From a virus, in IMG/VR virus record IMGVR_UViG_3300010885_039210, positions 1-38,944 of that record: 38,944 bases of DNA; one strand, 5' to 3'. The position numbers and the translations under genes are program-made. Of this stretch, positions 30,186-37,883 are shown one piece after another (position 1 is the first letter of the stretch; each line of letters begins with the position of its first letter). The notes under the pieces were generated by a model. That model saw only the letters and a list, made by a program, of their open reading frames with translations. It was not told the origin of the DNA and ran no database searches.

Positions 30186-31007
30186 TTATTGGGAGTTTAT
30201 TCTGGTTTTTAACTTCTCGGTTCCAATATAGTTATTGACCAGTGTTTTTTCTGCGGATCCCAATTCACCTAGAGGAGAAACGGTCGAATAGTCACTTATT
30301 ACCGCTTTAGAATTTGTAAAAAAAGCATTATCTTGTGCAGGATAAGTGGTCATTAAAGTATTAATTGAACTGACAGTAGTTTGTAGAGCTTGTGTTTGTG
30401 CTAAAGAGAAAGAGGATGTATTGGGTGAACCCATTGTTATACTAGATGAAAGTGCAGTTTGTTGTGAGGACAGTGAACTACTCAGGGTACTTAATGTATT
30501 ACCTAAAGTTATACTGGTAAAATTACCCATAATTGGAGAATTGTTTTGCACCCCATCGGATTGATATGTTAAGTAAGATAGAATTTTTCCATAGCCCATG
30601 GCCATTTTATAGTGAACTGTTGTTGTATCAGTACCTGGATCAACAACATTAGATTCTCTATTTGTCACATACAAATAATTTGCAGCAGTCGATACACATG
30701 AAGCCGCACTATTACCTAAATCTCGCAAAGCTTGTGTTACTGTACCTGAAATGGTTGATTGTACATTAACACCAATAGTTGCACTATTAATGGAATTCAT
30801 AGTAGAAGATATTGTTGCGGTCACGGCTGCAACCGGATTAACAAAATAACCACCAACATTCGAATCTCCAATATCTTGAGTTTGCCATTTTTTTAATAGT
30901 GGTGGCATCAAAGCAACATTATTGGCAACAGCACTACTGTAATTTGTAATTGTTGCATTTGTGGTTGGGTCTGATGAATTAAACCCTAGTCTTCCGTAAA
31001 TACTCAT
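30186..31007 (-). CDS. Virion-associated protein of unknown function (273 aa)
   Basis: The N-terminus MSIYGRLGFNSSDPTTNATI runs into a Ser/Thr/Asn-rich protein with LMPPLLKKWQTQDIGDSNVG and VGGYFVNPVAAVTATISSTM. It has an internal helix-like tract of about 60 residues rich in Ser and Leu (TLGNTLSTLSSSLSSQQTAL) and ends NYIGTEKLKTRINSQ. It has no signal peptide, membrane segment or catalytic motif. Proteins of this kind lie between the gp5 region and gp25 in T4-like marine phages. AAGGAT lies well placed before the start, and 16 bases separate it from gp25. A baseplate hub or needle-associated role is inferred from position only. Confidence 0.72.
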   Translation of the reverse strand: MSIYGRLGFNSSDPTTNATITNYSSAVANNVALMPPLLKKWQTQDIGDSNVGGYFVNPVAAVTATISSTMNSINSATIGVNVQSTISGTVTQALRDLGNSAASCVSTAANYLYVTNRESNVVDPGTDTTTVHYKMAMGYGKILSYLTYQSDGVQNNSPIMGNFTSITLGNTLSTLSSSLSSQQTALSSSITMGSPNTSSFSLAQTQALQTTVSSINTLMTTYPAQDNAFFTNSKAVISDYSTVSPLGELGSAEKTLVNNYIGTEKLKTRINSQ

Positions 31008-31017
31008 AATATAATCC

Positions 31018-31872
31018 TTAAGCTATTTCAGATGGTATTGGTGGACTTGTTGCGCCGTTTGGTGCAATATGGAATTGCATATTACGCAAATTACCATTGA
31101 TTGTATCTAATCCTAACATCGTAGATGATAAAGATGATGTTATGTATGGCGCAGAGACCATAGTTTGTGAATTAATCGGACCTGTACAATTGATAGACAA
31201 TGGAATTGGGTACGCTAAACCGACAGCTAAACCACCAAATGGAGTTGAAAAACCAATTTTTTGACTGGTTATTCCAAGTGCGGAATCGATTCTACCGGTC
31301 GATGTTATTTTATCAGCAACAAATTCACCGCGTACCGCCAAATCACCATTAATATTGATATAACCTCCTTGGCCAGGAATAACACCTTCTCCTGTATTTA
31401 ATTCAAGACGACCAGCTGATGAAATAACTTGTTTACCTTTTGAATTTGTACTGATTTGGCCTTCGACTGCTGTTGTATAATGTCCTTTTACAGAAAGTTC
31501 ATAGTCACCTCCAACATTATGAATGTAATTACCATGTACGTTCATGTATACATCACCTTTGATTTCTACAGTTAAATTTCCTTTACCTGATGCGCCAATC
31601 AGTATGTTTTTATCTTTGATTGTAATCTCATAACCATCACCGTATACCTTATGAACCTCATCACCATTAGGATGCATTTCGATAAATGTACCTGTACGAT
31701 GTTGTAATCTGATTCTTTCTCTTGTTGGAGTGTCATCCAACTCAAATGCATGACCACTAGGTGTTGATGTTGCATTGTTAAATGGGTAAATGGGTGGAGT
31801 TCCATTCTCTAGGTCAGCGGGAGAAAAAGGTTCATTCCACAGTCGAACAAATTCTGGTTTTTGTATTGTCAT
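31018..31872 (-). CDS. 5: gp5 C-terminal half: spike beta-helix protein (284 aa)
   Basis: This aligns with the C-terminal part of T4 gp5. SGHAFELDDTPTRERIRLQH and RTGTFIEMHPNG correspond to T4 SGHIQEFDDTPGQERYRLVH and PTGTYEEVSPSG. Eight-residue VxG-type beta-helix repeats follow at about residues 100-141 (VEIKGDVYMNVHGNYIHNVG, LSVKGHYTTAVEGQIS). In T4 this part is the trimeric needle of the cell-puncturing device. The last 120 residues (GGYININGDLAVRGEFVADK onward) do not resemble T4 gp5 and may form a tip. The OB-fold half is encoded separately at 32773-33102, and no lysozyme domain is present in either. GAGGAAT serves as the ribosome site. It probably binds below the hub, with the OB-fold protein above it. 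Confidence 0.82.
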   Translation of the reverse strand: MTIQKPEFVRLWNEPFSPADLENGTPPIYPFNNATSTPSGHAFELDDTPTRERIRLQHRTGTFIEMHPNGDEVHKVYGDGYEITIKDKNILIGASGKGNLTVEIKGDVYMNVHGNYIHNVGGDYELSVKGHYTTAVEGQISTNSKGKQVISSAGRLELNTGEGVIPGQGGYININGDLAVRGEFVADKITSTGRIDSALGITSQKIGFSTPFGGLAVGLAYPIPLSINCTGPINSQTMVSAPYITSSLSSTMLGLDTINGNLRNMQFHIAPNGATSPPIPSEIA

Positions 31873-31885
31873 TATAAATTATTCC

Positions 31886-32761
31886 TCATACACTTTCTGA
31901 ATTATCTATTTTATCAGCAAAACTAACATCTGCTGTGGCAACTTGAGACTCAGCAACATTCGCGTCAATTTGTCCCGTTACCTGAGCAGTATCTAAATTG
32001 GCAGGTTCATAAACCAAACTTTCGATAAATTTTTCTACTTCTTTTGTATTTGCTTGTGGTGCTTGTTCTTCAGTTTCTAAATTAACTGTTGCAGCAGCTT
32101 GTGCGGCCGCTAAACTAGTTTTAAATTGATTTGAAACGGATTCTCCTACTTGTTGAAAATTGAATAAACAATTTAATAATATTTGCTTTACTCTACCCTC
32201 AAGTGAATTAATCCATTCTTCAATTTGTTTCAATTCTTCAATAAGAAAATAGACCATTGCAATGTCGGCTATAATTTGAGCGGCTTCTTCCAGTTTCTCG
32301 TTAATTTTTCTTGCTATGTTTTTTAGTGCAGAAAATGCAAATGATAATGTTCCTGTTGCATCAAAATTTAATGCACCTAAAATGGCATCAATTGCAATTC
32401 TAAATATTCTGTTTAGTTGAGCGATTGCGGCTCGCATGATATTAGCAGCTGCATTTTTACCATTCTTAATTGCACCTGTTATTAGACCTAAATTTGGAAT
32501 CAAAGCTGTAAGTGAAAAGTCTGTATTCAAATTAAATGTGAAATCACAAACGTGGGCGACTTGACTATTGGTGATATAAACACCTGTGTTTAGTAACGCA
32601 CCTCTAGCAATACCTGGAGTAGTTTGAACTCCTTTAGTTAAAAACTCTCCTCCCCATTTCCATTCAGCTTGTATTGGTGCATTAATTGTTCTAGTAACAG
32701 GATCATATGATCCAGGAGCACTGTTGACATAATCTAACGCAAATTGAGCTTGAATCGCCAT
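31886..32761 (-). CDS. Unassigned helical protein encoded between the two gp5 halves (291 aa)
   Basis: The N-terminal 80 residues look beta-structured (ALLNTGVYITNSQVAHVCDF). Residues of about 85-220 are strongly helical and amphipathic, with a hydrophobic stretch IIADIAMVYFLIEELKQIEE and IEEWINSLEGRVKQILLNCL. The C-terminal 70 residues are acidic, Gln/Ala-rich and probably disordered (EEQAPQANTKEVEKFIESLV). It has no signal peptide and no lysozyme-like catalytic pattern. It replaces, in position, the lysozyme part that T4 gp5 carries between its OB-fold and beta-helix. I infer a hub or needle-associated virion protein. A peptidoglycan- or membrane-related function cannot be shown. It is co-transcribed, with 11 bases from the OB-fold gene and 13 to the beta-helix gene. 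Confidence 0.75.
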   Translation of the reverse strand: MAIQAQFALDYVNSAPGSYDPVTRTINAPIQAEWKWGGEFLTKGVQTTPGIARGALLNTGVYITNSQVAHVCDFTFNLNTDFSLTALIPNLGLITGAIKNGKNAAANIMRAAIAQLNRIFRIAIDAILGALNFDATGTLSFAFSALKNIARKINEKLEEAAQIIADIAMVYFLIEELKQIEEWINSLEGRVKQILLNCLFNFQQVGESVSNQFKTSLAAAQAAATVNLETEEQAPQANTKEVEKFIESLVYEPANLDTAQVTGQIDANVAESQVATADVSFADKIDNSESV

Positions 32762-32772
32762 ACTTCCTCCTA

Positions 32773-33102
32773 TTAAGTTGAATATCCAGCTTTTTGTTCT
32801 GGTGTTATTCCCGGCATAACACCCATCATTACAGGGTATTGGCCACTCTCACCATCCAAAAAGAAACCAACAACCCAATCATTAAGTTCAGGTACACCAA
32901 ATGTTTTTGAAGCATTTATGGCGTTCATCGGCGTGGCCCAAGGTAAATGGTCATCTGGTATCAAGGTAACATTATCTGTATGCCAACCAAATATTCTAAC
33001 CCTACATCTTCCAAGACCTAATGGGTCGGTTCGGTCTTTAATAACACCTACCCACCAAACGAATCCATTCAAACCTGCAAAATTACTAGTCATCTTAGAC
33101 AT
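32773..33102 (-). CDS. 5: gp5 N-terminal half: OB-fold hub protein (109 aa)
   Basis: FVWWVGVIKDRTDPLGLGRC and RVRIFGWHTDN followed by IPDDHLPWATPMNAI closely match the T4 gp5 OB-fold (WFVGVVEDRMDPLKLGRV, RVRVVGLH, IPTEKLPWMSVIQPI). ELNDWVVGFFLDGESGQYPV and MMGVMPGI complete the domain. T4 gp5 is 575 residues with OB-fold, lysozyme and beta-helix; here the gene stops after the OB-fold. The ATG overlaps the stop of the gp27-like hub gene (TAATG), its expected direct partner: in T4 the gp5 OB-folds sit in the gp27 trimer. It is a structural part of the hub that lacks the lytic enzyme. Confidence 0.88.
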   Translation of the reverse strand: MSKMTSNFAGLNGFVWWVGVIKDRTDPLGLGRCRVRIFGWHTDNVTLIPDDHLPWATPMNAINASKTFGVPELNDWVVGFFLDGESGQYPVMMGVMPGITPEQKAGYST

Positions 33103-34460
33103 TATATAACTCCTTTAACCGCATTACTCCAACCAACTTTATCATTTTTTGGATCAGCATATGGTGTAGGAACACTTTCTTTGCATATTTCCAAAATAGT
33201 TCTATATTGAAATGGAGGATTTAATATGTGTCTTACCGCGGTAACCAAATAATTACCAGAATAAAAATCATCAAGACCTTTTTTTTCTTCAACTGGATCT
33301 TTTGAAAGTAAATTGAACTTAATGACAGTGCCAACAGTCAATGCAGGATCACCCCAAACTGAAATTTTCATTCTATTATAATTTGCCAAAGGTATTTGTG
33401 CGGTTCTATTTGGTATGTAGGTCTCTGCAAATATGTCATGTGCAACTGAACCTGGACTATTTTTAATGAGAGCAGAATCGTTTTGGTTTGAATTTGAGAA
33501 AGCCATCTTGAAAGCTGCTTCCGGGGTTTCATATAAGTTGTCACCCATACGATTCTTATAATTATTTGTTATTGGCCAAGAGTTTAATTTTTCAACTTTA
33601 TTGCTGTAACTAGCATAATTAAAATCTGTTACTTTATATCTTCTCAATAAAGGATCAAGAGACAATAAACGATTTGCAAAAATACCTTGATTAACTCCAG
33701 CCAATGTATCGAAAGAGTCCATTATCTCATATGAAAGAGCATTCGTTAGGTTATTAGCCATGTCTGTAATGTCCATATTTTTAGGAGAATAACTATACTC
33801 CCTCATTGGACTTTGTTCATATAAATTCTGCAAAGACCTAAAATTATATCCAAATTTATTTTCATAGAACAACATATCAGCTCCAACCATAGTAGTGGAA
33901 CCAAAGGCACCAGGTCTTGCATATGAAGACAACCAATTGATAGCATCAAAAGGTTTTAAGAATGGAATTATGAAATCGTAAACACCATATGTTTTATCTA
34001 TTTGCGCCATTCTATTGGCCGGCACCTTCAAATATGTTTTTAATATGTCTTTTATATTTGTGGTAATGTCTGAATTTTTATATGATTTACTTATTTTGTA
34101 TTGTTCGGAAAGAAATAGTTCTTCAGAACAAAAGTAAATTGAATACGTTTCTGTATTTCCATCAATTAACGGTTCTCTTTTCTTTATTGTGAAGATGCGA
34201 AAACTCTTTTTAATGATATTTGTGGTGTTATTATCTTTACCAATATGTAAATACATAAATTCATTGCCGGACAAACTAAGTTTATTAATATATCCCATAG
34301 AATCTTCAATCATTACATAACCAGACGTTGTGTTATTAAACAGGTCTTCATTATAAGAGATTTCTTTAACATTGAAAGATAAATCAACATCGCCTGCCGC
34401 CGAATGGACAATTACACTAATTAATTTAAAATCACCTGAATATTTTATACCTGTTGCCAT
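33102..34460 (-). CDS. 27: Baseplate hub protein, gp27-like (452 aa)
   Basis: The N-terminus (SFNVKEISYNEDLFNNTTSG, YVMIEDSMGYINKL) is typical of hub proteins of the gp27/VgrG-N family, in which a tube-fold domain describes the local stress field at the tail end. Further conserved parts are FRIFTIKKREP, YSIYFCSEELFLSEQYKISK, and the C-terminal LTVGTVIKFNLL and DDFYSGNYLVTAVRHIL. T4 gp27 has 391 residues. Its position directly before the gp5 OB-fold gene, with overlapping TAATG, supports the pair forming the hub-spike junction. One base separates it from gp53. The call is firm at family level; the gp27 name comes from position and architecture. Confidence 0.85.
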   Translation of the reverse strand: MATGIKYSGDFKLISVIVHSAAGDVDLSFNVKEISYNEDLFNNTTSGYVMIEDSMGYINKLSLSGNEFMYLHIGKDNNTTNIIKKSFRIFTIKKREPLIDGNTETYSIYFCSEELFLSEQYKISKSYKNSDITTNIKDILKTYLKVPANRMAQIDKTYGVYDFIIPFLKPFDAINWLSSYARPGAFGSTTMVGADMLFYENKFGYNFRSLQNLYEQSPMREYSYSPKNMDITDMANNLTNALSYEIMDSFDTLAGVNQGIFANRLLSLDPLLRRYKVTDFNYASYSNKVEKLNSWPITNNYKNRMGDNLYETPEAAFKMAFSNSNQNDSALIKNSPGSVAHDIFAETYIPNRTAQIPLANYNRMKISVWGDPALTVGTVIKFNLLSKDPVEEKKGLDDFYSGNYLVTAVRHILNPPFQYRTILEICKESVPTPYADPKNDKVGWSNAVKGVI

Positions 34461-34461
34461 A

Positions 34462-35121
34462 TCACATCTTCATTAAATTATAAAACTGCAATTCAAATTC
34501 TGAAACATATATTGCGTTCACCAAATAAATTGACCTTCGAGACTCATTTAAATTCATTTCATAATCATAATATGATTCTGTATACTTACTAACCGTTTGT
34601 GTTACCTGAGCACCAGTTGTAAAAGTTTTTACTATAGTATTCTCTTGAGTGGATTGATATTCATCGAAATCAATTCGGTAATTCAATATATTTTTTTTGT
34701 TTGTGCTATTGTCTAGGGTTGAAATTGATTTAACATAATATTTTATCTGGCCTTGTGTATATGATAAAATTTGAGCAGAAGTTACTGAACTTTCTGAAAC
34801 ATTATAAAATGTCGCACAATCTGAAGTATATTTATTTTTAATATAACTACCGAATACACTAGAATTCATCGGCCAATCCCATTGTGGGTCAATCATTTGA
34901 TTTGCAAACAGAACAATCCAATAACGATAAGGATTATCATAGTATTTGGTTGCAATTATTTCAGGTGAATCACCATCTTGTATATCATAAGAATAAAATA
35001 ACAAAGGATTTTTCAATAAACTAGGTAGGATTTCAGACCTAACCATCAGATTTGTCATTAATATATTATTTCCATTATAATCAATGGTTGTTACTTTAGG
35101 TAAAGTTTCAAAATAGTTCAT
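34462..35121 (-). CDS. 53: Baseplate wedge protein gp53 (219 aa)
   Basis: Conserved residues include DIQDGDSPEIIATKYYDNPY, RYWIVLFANQMIDPQWDWPM and NSSVFGSYIKNKY. This is the LysM-like gp53 core that in T4 (196 aa) clamps the gp6-gp25-gp7 core bundle of neighbouring wedges. The extra length is in the C-terminal half (TTGAQVTQTVSKYTESYYDY, ESRRSIYLVNAIYVSEFELQ). The ATG overlaps the stop of gp48 (TAATG). In T4, gene 53 neighbours gene 4; here gp48 lies between them and gp4 is on the opposite strand. Confidence 0.92.
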   Translation of the reverse strand: MNYFETLPKVTTIDYNGNNILMTNLMVRSEILPSLLKNPLLFYSYDIQDGDSPEIIATKYYDNPYRYWIVLFANQMIDPQWDWPMNSSVFGSYIKNKYTSDCATFYNVSESSVTSAQILSYTQGQIKYYVKSISTLDNSTNKKNILNYRIDFDEYQSTQENTIVKTFTTGAQVTQTVSKYTESYYDYEMNLNESRRSIYLVNAIYVSEFELQFYNLMKM

Positions 35122-36188
35122 TATCTTAATCCCCCATCTTTGCCTTCAAAACCAGATGTCAATCTATCTCTATCTAATATTTCAACCTCTTGGAATGTCA
35201 ATGTTAGATGTGTTTGTACTGGAGCACCATCACTATGTGCAGCAAAACCATTAGGTGCATAATCCACAGAAACATCTTCTAACACACAATCTGTATATTT
35301 TGGCAGATTTATGTTTTCATACTTACCATTCATGAATTTAATTTCAAAAAGACTGGGTGGAGTTAAAAACATAGCACCTTTTGCTTTTTGACCTACACTT
35401 AATGTAGGTGCTGCAAAAAATTTGAACAAATATATAATTTCCCTTACTACTTCCGCTTCGGGAGCTGATGTGGGTGTAAATAAAAATTCCAAAGAAAATT
35501 GTCTAAAATGTGATCCCCTATAAATCATCTGTAATTGTGGATTCGATGTATATCCTTGAGCTTGCAATAAAGCTTCACCTATTCCACCTCCACCACCCAG
35601 AGCGTTAACAAAAGTATCAATTGTAAATTTTATGGCTGCTGGATCGGATGCTATGGCTTGAGCAAAGGGTTCACCTGATGTTTTAATTGTATCAGCTACT
35701 GACGCGGCTGTTCTTATTGCACCCAATGTTGAACCCAATTCATCCCTTATACTAATTGAAGCATAGTCGGATTGATAGGAATCTTTCAAAGAATCTGGCA
35801 TATATAAACCGATATATGCTTTAGCTTCTTGTCTGTTGTGCTGTATTGACAAGTTTTCAGTTACAGCTCGAATAGATGTACCAAAATCACTTTGGCCTAA
35901 TGTCATTGGATCTGGTATTTCTGTTTCTTTCAATTGAGCTTCTCTAGTGATGTTATTGTAAGCATTTGAAGCTGAACTAATTTGTGCTTGTAATTTTTTA
36001 TCGAAATCTTGTGATGCAATGTCTTTAATAAAAAATATCACATAATGGTTTAAATTTTTATCACCCAACTTTAATGGATAATTGATTGTTTTGGCGCCGC
36101 CTCTCCCGTTAGCGTCTTTTAAAACGGCCAATGGACCACTACCTTTAGTGCTTGGTGTCGATGCCGGCGCTATAATTACTTCTGCCAT
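35121..36188 (-). CDS. 48: Baseplate tail tube cap protein gp48 (355 aa)
   Basis: The length fits T4 gp48 (364 aa). RQFSLEFLFTPTSAPEAEVV and YLFKFFAAPTLS match the T4 VFTWDLTPRSTEDLMAIINI region. PSLFEIKFMNG, then LEDVSVDYAPNGFAAHSDGA and HLTLTFQEVEILDRDRLTSG match the T4 C-terminus (IRFDKTPNGNF, TFTLEITMREIITLNRASLY). A gly-rich loop LGGGGGIG lies near residue 195. gp48 caps the baseplate and, with gp54, starts the tail tube. It is the first gene of the minus-strand operon. An AGGAAAAT ribosome site and a CATAAATA late-promoter box lie just upstream. Confidence 0.85.
   Translation of the reverse strand: MAEVIIAPASTPSTKGSGPLAVLKDANGRGGAKTINYPLKLGDKNLNHYVIFFIKDIASQDFDKKLQAQISSASNAYNNITREAQLKETEIPDPMTLGQSDFGTSIRAVTENLSIQHNRQEAKAYIGLYMPDSLKDSYQSDYASISIRDELGSTLGAIRTAASVADTIKTSGEPFAQAIASDPAAIKFTIDTFVNALGGGGGIGEALLQAQGYTSNPQLQMIYRGSHFRQFSLEFLFTPTSAPEAEVVREIIYLFKFFAAPTLSVGQKAKGAMFLTPPSLFEIKFMNGKYENINLPKYTDCVLEDVSVDYAPNGFAAHSDGAPVQTHLTLTFQEVEILDRDRLTSGFEGKDGGLR
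36171..36178 (+). promoter_or_regulatory. Possible rightward promoter -10 element TATAATTA before gp4
   Basis: TATAATTA lies inside the start of gp48, 42 bases before the gp4 ATG. The same octamer recurs at 37884 before the gp26-like gene. There is no clear -35, and the octamer is easy to find by chance in AT-rich DNA. An alternative is TATACATA at 36207-36214, but that would leave almost no leader. Confidence 0.25.
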
Positions 36189-36215
36189 TTATTTTCCTAA
36201 AAAGAATATACATAC

Positions 36216-36223
36216 TATTTATG
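36216..36223 (-). promoter_or_regulatory. Predicted late promoter box CATAAATA for the baseplate operon
   Basis: CATAAATA on the minus strand is placed 27 bases before the gp48 ATG and overlaps the first codon of the divergent gp4 gene. It is the third instance of this octamer at a gene junction in the window. It would drive the whole leftward baseplate operon. Confidence 0.6.
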
Positions 36224-36655
36224 GCATACTCAGGCAAATTTATCCCCAAATATCCACAGAAGTATGTGGGTGATTACACCAATATTATTTATCGCTCTTC
36301 TTGGGAGTGTAAGGTGATGTATTGGTTAGATTCAAACCCAAATATTGTCTCATGGGCTTCAGAAGAACTTATTATCCCTTATATATCACCGGTGGATGGC
36401 AGAAAACACAGGTATTTTCCGGATTTCATAGTTAAATCTAAGACAAAAGATAATAAACTAAAGACGATTATCATTGAAGTTAAACCAAAAAAACAATCTA
36501 TTGAACCTGAAAAAAAGAAAAAGGTCACAAAGCAGTACATTCAAGAAGTTATGACATGGGGTGTAAATCAAGCTAAATGGAAAGCCGCAACAGAATATGC
36601 ACTGGATCGAGGTTGGGAATTTATGGTGATAACGGAAGACCATTTAGGCCTCTAA
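36221..36655 (+). CDS. 4: Head completion nuclease gp4 (144 aa)
   Basis: This is strongly similar to T4 gp4 (150 aa; also called 50/65). MAYSGKFIPKYPQKYVGDYT, IIYRSSWECKVMYWLDSNPN and SWASEELIIPYISP match T4 motifs nearly residue for residue. A PD-(D/E)xK type nuclease core is visible: E29 in SSWE, D68 in YFPDF, and E86/K88 in IIIEVKPK. T4 gp4 acts late in head assembly, probably trimming DNA ends before tails join. The gene is divergent from gp48 with a 32-base gap; there is only a weak, distant AAAAAG ribosome site, so the leader may be short. Confidence in identity is high. Confidence 0.95.
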   Translation: MAYSGKFIPKYPQKYVGDYTNIIYRSSWECKVMYWLDSNPNIVSWASEELIIPYISPVDGRKHRYFPDFIVKSKTKDNKLKTIIIEVKPKKQSIEPEKKKKVTKQYIQEVMTWGVNQAKWKAATEYALDRGWEFMVITEDHLGL

Positions 36656-36666
36656 CTAAATAGTAC

Positions 36667-37290
36667 ATGGAATCTAAATTAACAACATTGGCAGAAGAAA
36701 AGAAACAGGCAGGTCATAAGACCATGTCGAGGGATTCTATCGCTTGGTTAAGAGAAAAGATTGTCGAAATCAAAAGACCAGATAAAATATCTGCGGCCAT
36801 TAGGGGTGAGACTTTTAGAAAAGCTAATCAATTCAGAGTAGGAATGATGTATTGTTTTTTCTATGATCCAAAAACAAAGGCAGATTTACCATATTGGGAT
36901 AAATTTCCGGTAGTTTTGGTGTTAGAGAAGTATAGTGATGGTTTCCTAGGATTAAACCTGCATTATCTGCCGGTAAAGTTCAGGATGTTATTTCTATCCA
37001 AATTGATGAAGTTTGCACAACTGACACCAGAAGATGATATTAAACGCCTGCGTATATCCTATGAGATTCTAAACTCTGCCAAGAGATATGCGGAGTTCAA
37101 ACCAATGTTAAAAAGATACCTATTTGGTCGCCTTAGGTCTAAATTACTAATGGTTCAACCAAACGAATGGGATGTGGCATCGATGTTACCTCTACAACAA
37201 TTTAAGGGGGCTAGAACCTCTACAGTGTGGAAAGATTCTATGCAACATTACAAAGACCATATGGCACACTTTAATCAGGAAGAAGAATAA
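36667..37290 (+). CDS. Conserved T4-like phage protein of unknown function (207 aa)
   Basis: The central block NQFRVGMMYCFFYDPKTKAD, LPYWDKFPVVLVLEKYSDGF and LGLNLHYLPVKFRMLFLSKL is highly typical of a protein found beside gp4 in T4-like marine phages. A second block is RLRISYEILNSAKRYAEFKP and MLKRYLFGRLRSKLL, ending near EWDVASMLPLQQFKG. The N-terminus is Lys/Arg-rich (KIVEIKRPDKI), suggesting nucleic-acid or capsid contact. In T4 the gene next to gene 4 is gene 2 (DNA end protector), and a gp2-equivalent role is possible by position. I cannot show sequence similarity to gp2. The next gene starts one base after its stop codon. Confidence 0.8.
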   Translation: MESKLTTLAEEKKQAGHKTMSRDSIAWLREKIVEIKRPDKISAAIRGETFRKANQFRVGMMYCFFYDPKTKADLPYWDKFPVVLVLEKYSDGFLGLNLHYLPVKFRMLFLSKLMKFAQLTPEDDIKRLRISYEILNSAKRYAEFKPMLKRYLFGRLRSKLLMVQPNEWDVASMLPLQQFKGARTSTVWKDSMQHYKDHMAHFNQEEE

Positions 37291-37291
37291 A

Positions 37292-37879
37292 ATGGCATCA
37301 ATAACCGACTTTTTATACAATATTAAAGATGTCGCAAGACCTAAACTTTTTGATGTTGGAATTATCCTTCCTGTTGGATTTAGTACATATTTGCAAAAAA
37401 ATGATTCTGTGTTAGATAATTTAAAATTAAATTTCAAATGTGAATCTACAAATATACCAGGAAGAACATTTGCAACCACAGAACAAAAATTTGGATCTAA
37501 CCCGGCTGAAAAACATGCATATCACACCACATATAATGATGTTGATATGACTTTTATTATTACAGAGGATTCTAGACTCATTCCCAACATGAAACGAAAT
37601 CTGCCGAGCTTCGAAGAATTTGGCCTAAAAGAAAAAAGATTATTTGATGAATGGATGAATTGGATTAATCCAGTAGATTCTTACGATTTTAGATATAAAA
37701 AAGATTATGTTAGTGACATAAAAATTAACCAAATTTCAAATTCCGGTCAAAGAGTTTTTACCTGTGAATTATTAGATGCTTTTCCAATTTCAGTCAACCA
37801 ACTAGATTTAGATTGGTCAAATGATGGTTACCACAAATTAAATGTAACTTTCGCTTTCACTCGCTGGAGAACCCGTTAA
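37292..37879 (+). CDS. Tail-tube-fold protein (gp19/gp54 family, 195 aa)
   Basis: I chose the ATG at 37292, one base after the upstream stop. An in-frame ATG at 37172 lies inside the previous gene and would add 40 residues of shadow sequence. DVARPKLFDVGIILP, KLNFKCESTNIPGRTFATTE, KEKRLFDEWMNWIN and DAFPISVNQLDLDWSNDGYH, then LNVTFAFTRW, follow the gp19 plan (ARPNLFQVEI, FQCKATALPAG, ELQLDWDSNNEIETFEVTLA). The C-terminal ISV...F-VTFAY pattern also resembles gp54. So it is either a tail tube paralogue or, given nearby gp48 and hub genes, the tube initiator gp54. I favour the latter weakly. Confidence 0.8.
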   Translation: MASITDFLYNIKDVARPKLFDVGIILPVGFSTYLQKNDSVLDNLKLNFKCESTNIPGRTFATTEQKFGSNPAEKHAYHTTYNDVDMTFIITEDSRLIPNMKRNLPSFEEFGLKEKRLFDEWMNWINPVDSYDFRYKKDYVSDIKINQISNSGQRVFTCELLDAFPISVNQLDLDWSNDGYHKLNVTFAFTRWRTR

Positions 37880-37883
37880 CTTA

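Noticed and set aside
37172-37291. Forty-codon N-terminal extension of the tube-fold gene
   Set aside because: It overlaps the previous gene in another frame, has non-conserved sequence, and the ATG at 37292 gives the expected N-terminus directly after the upstream stop.
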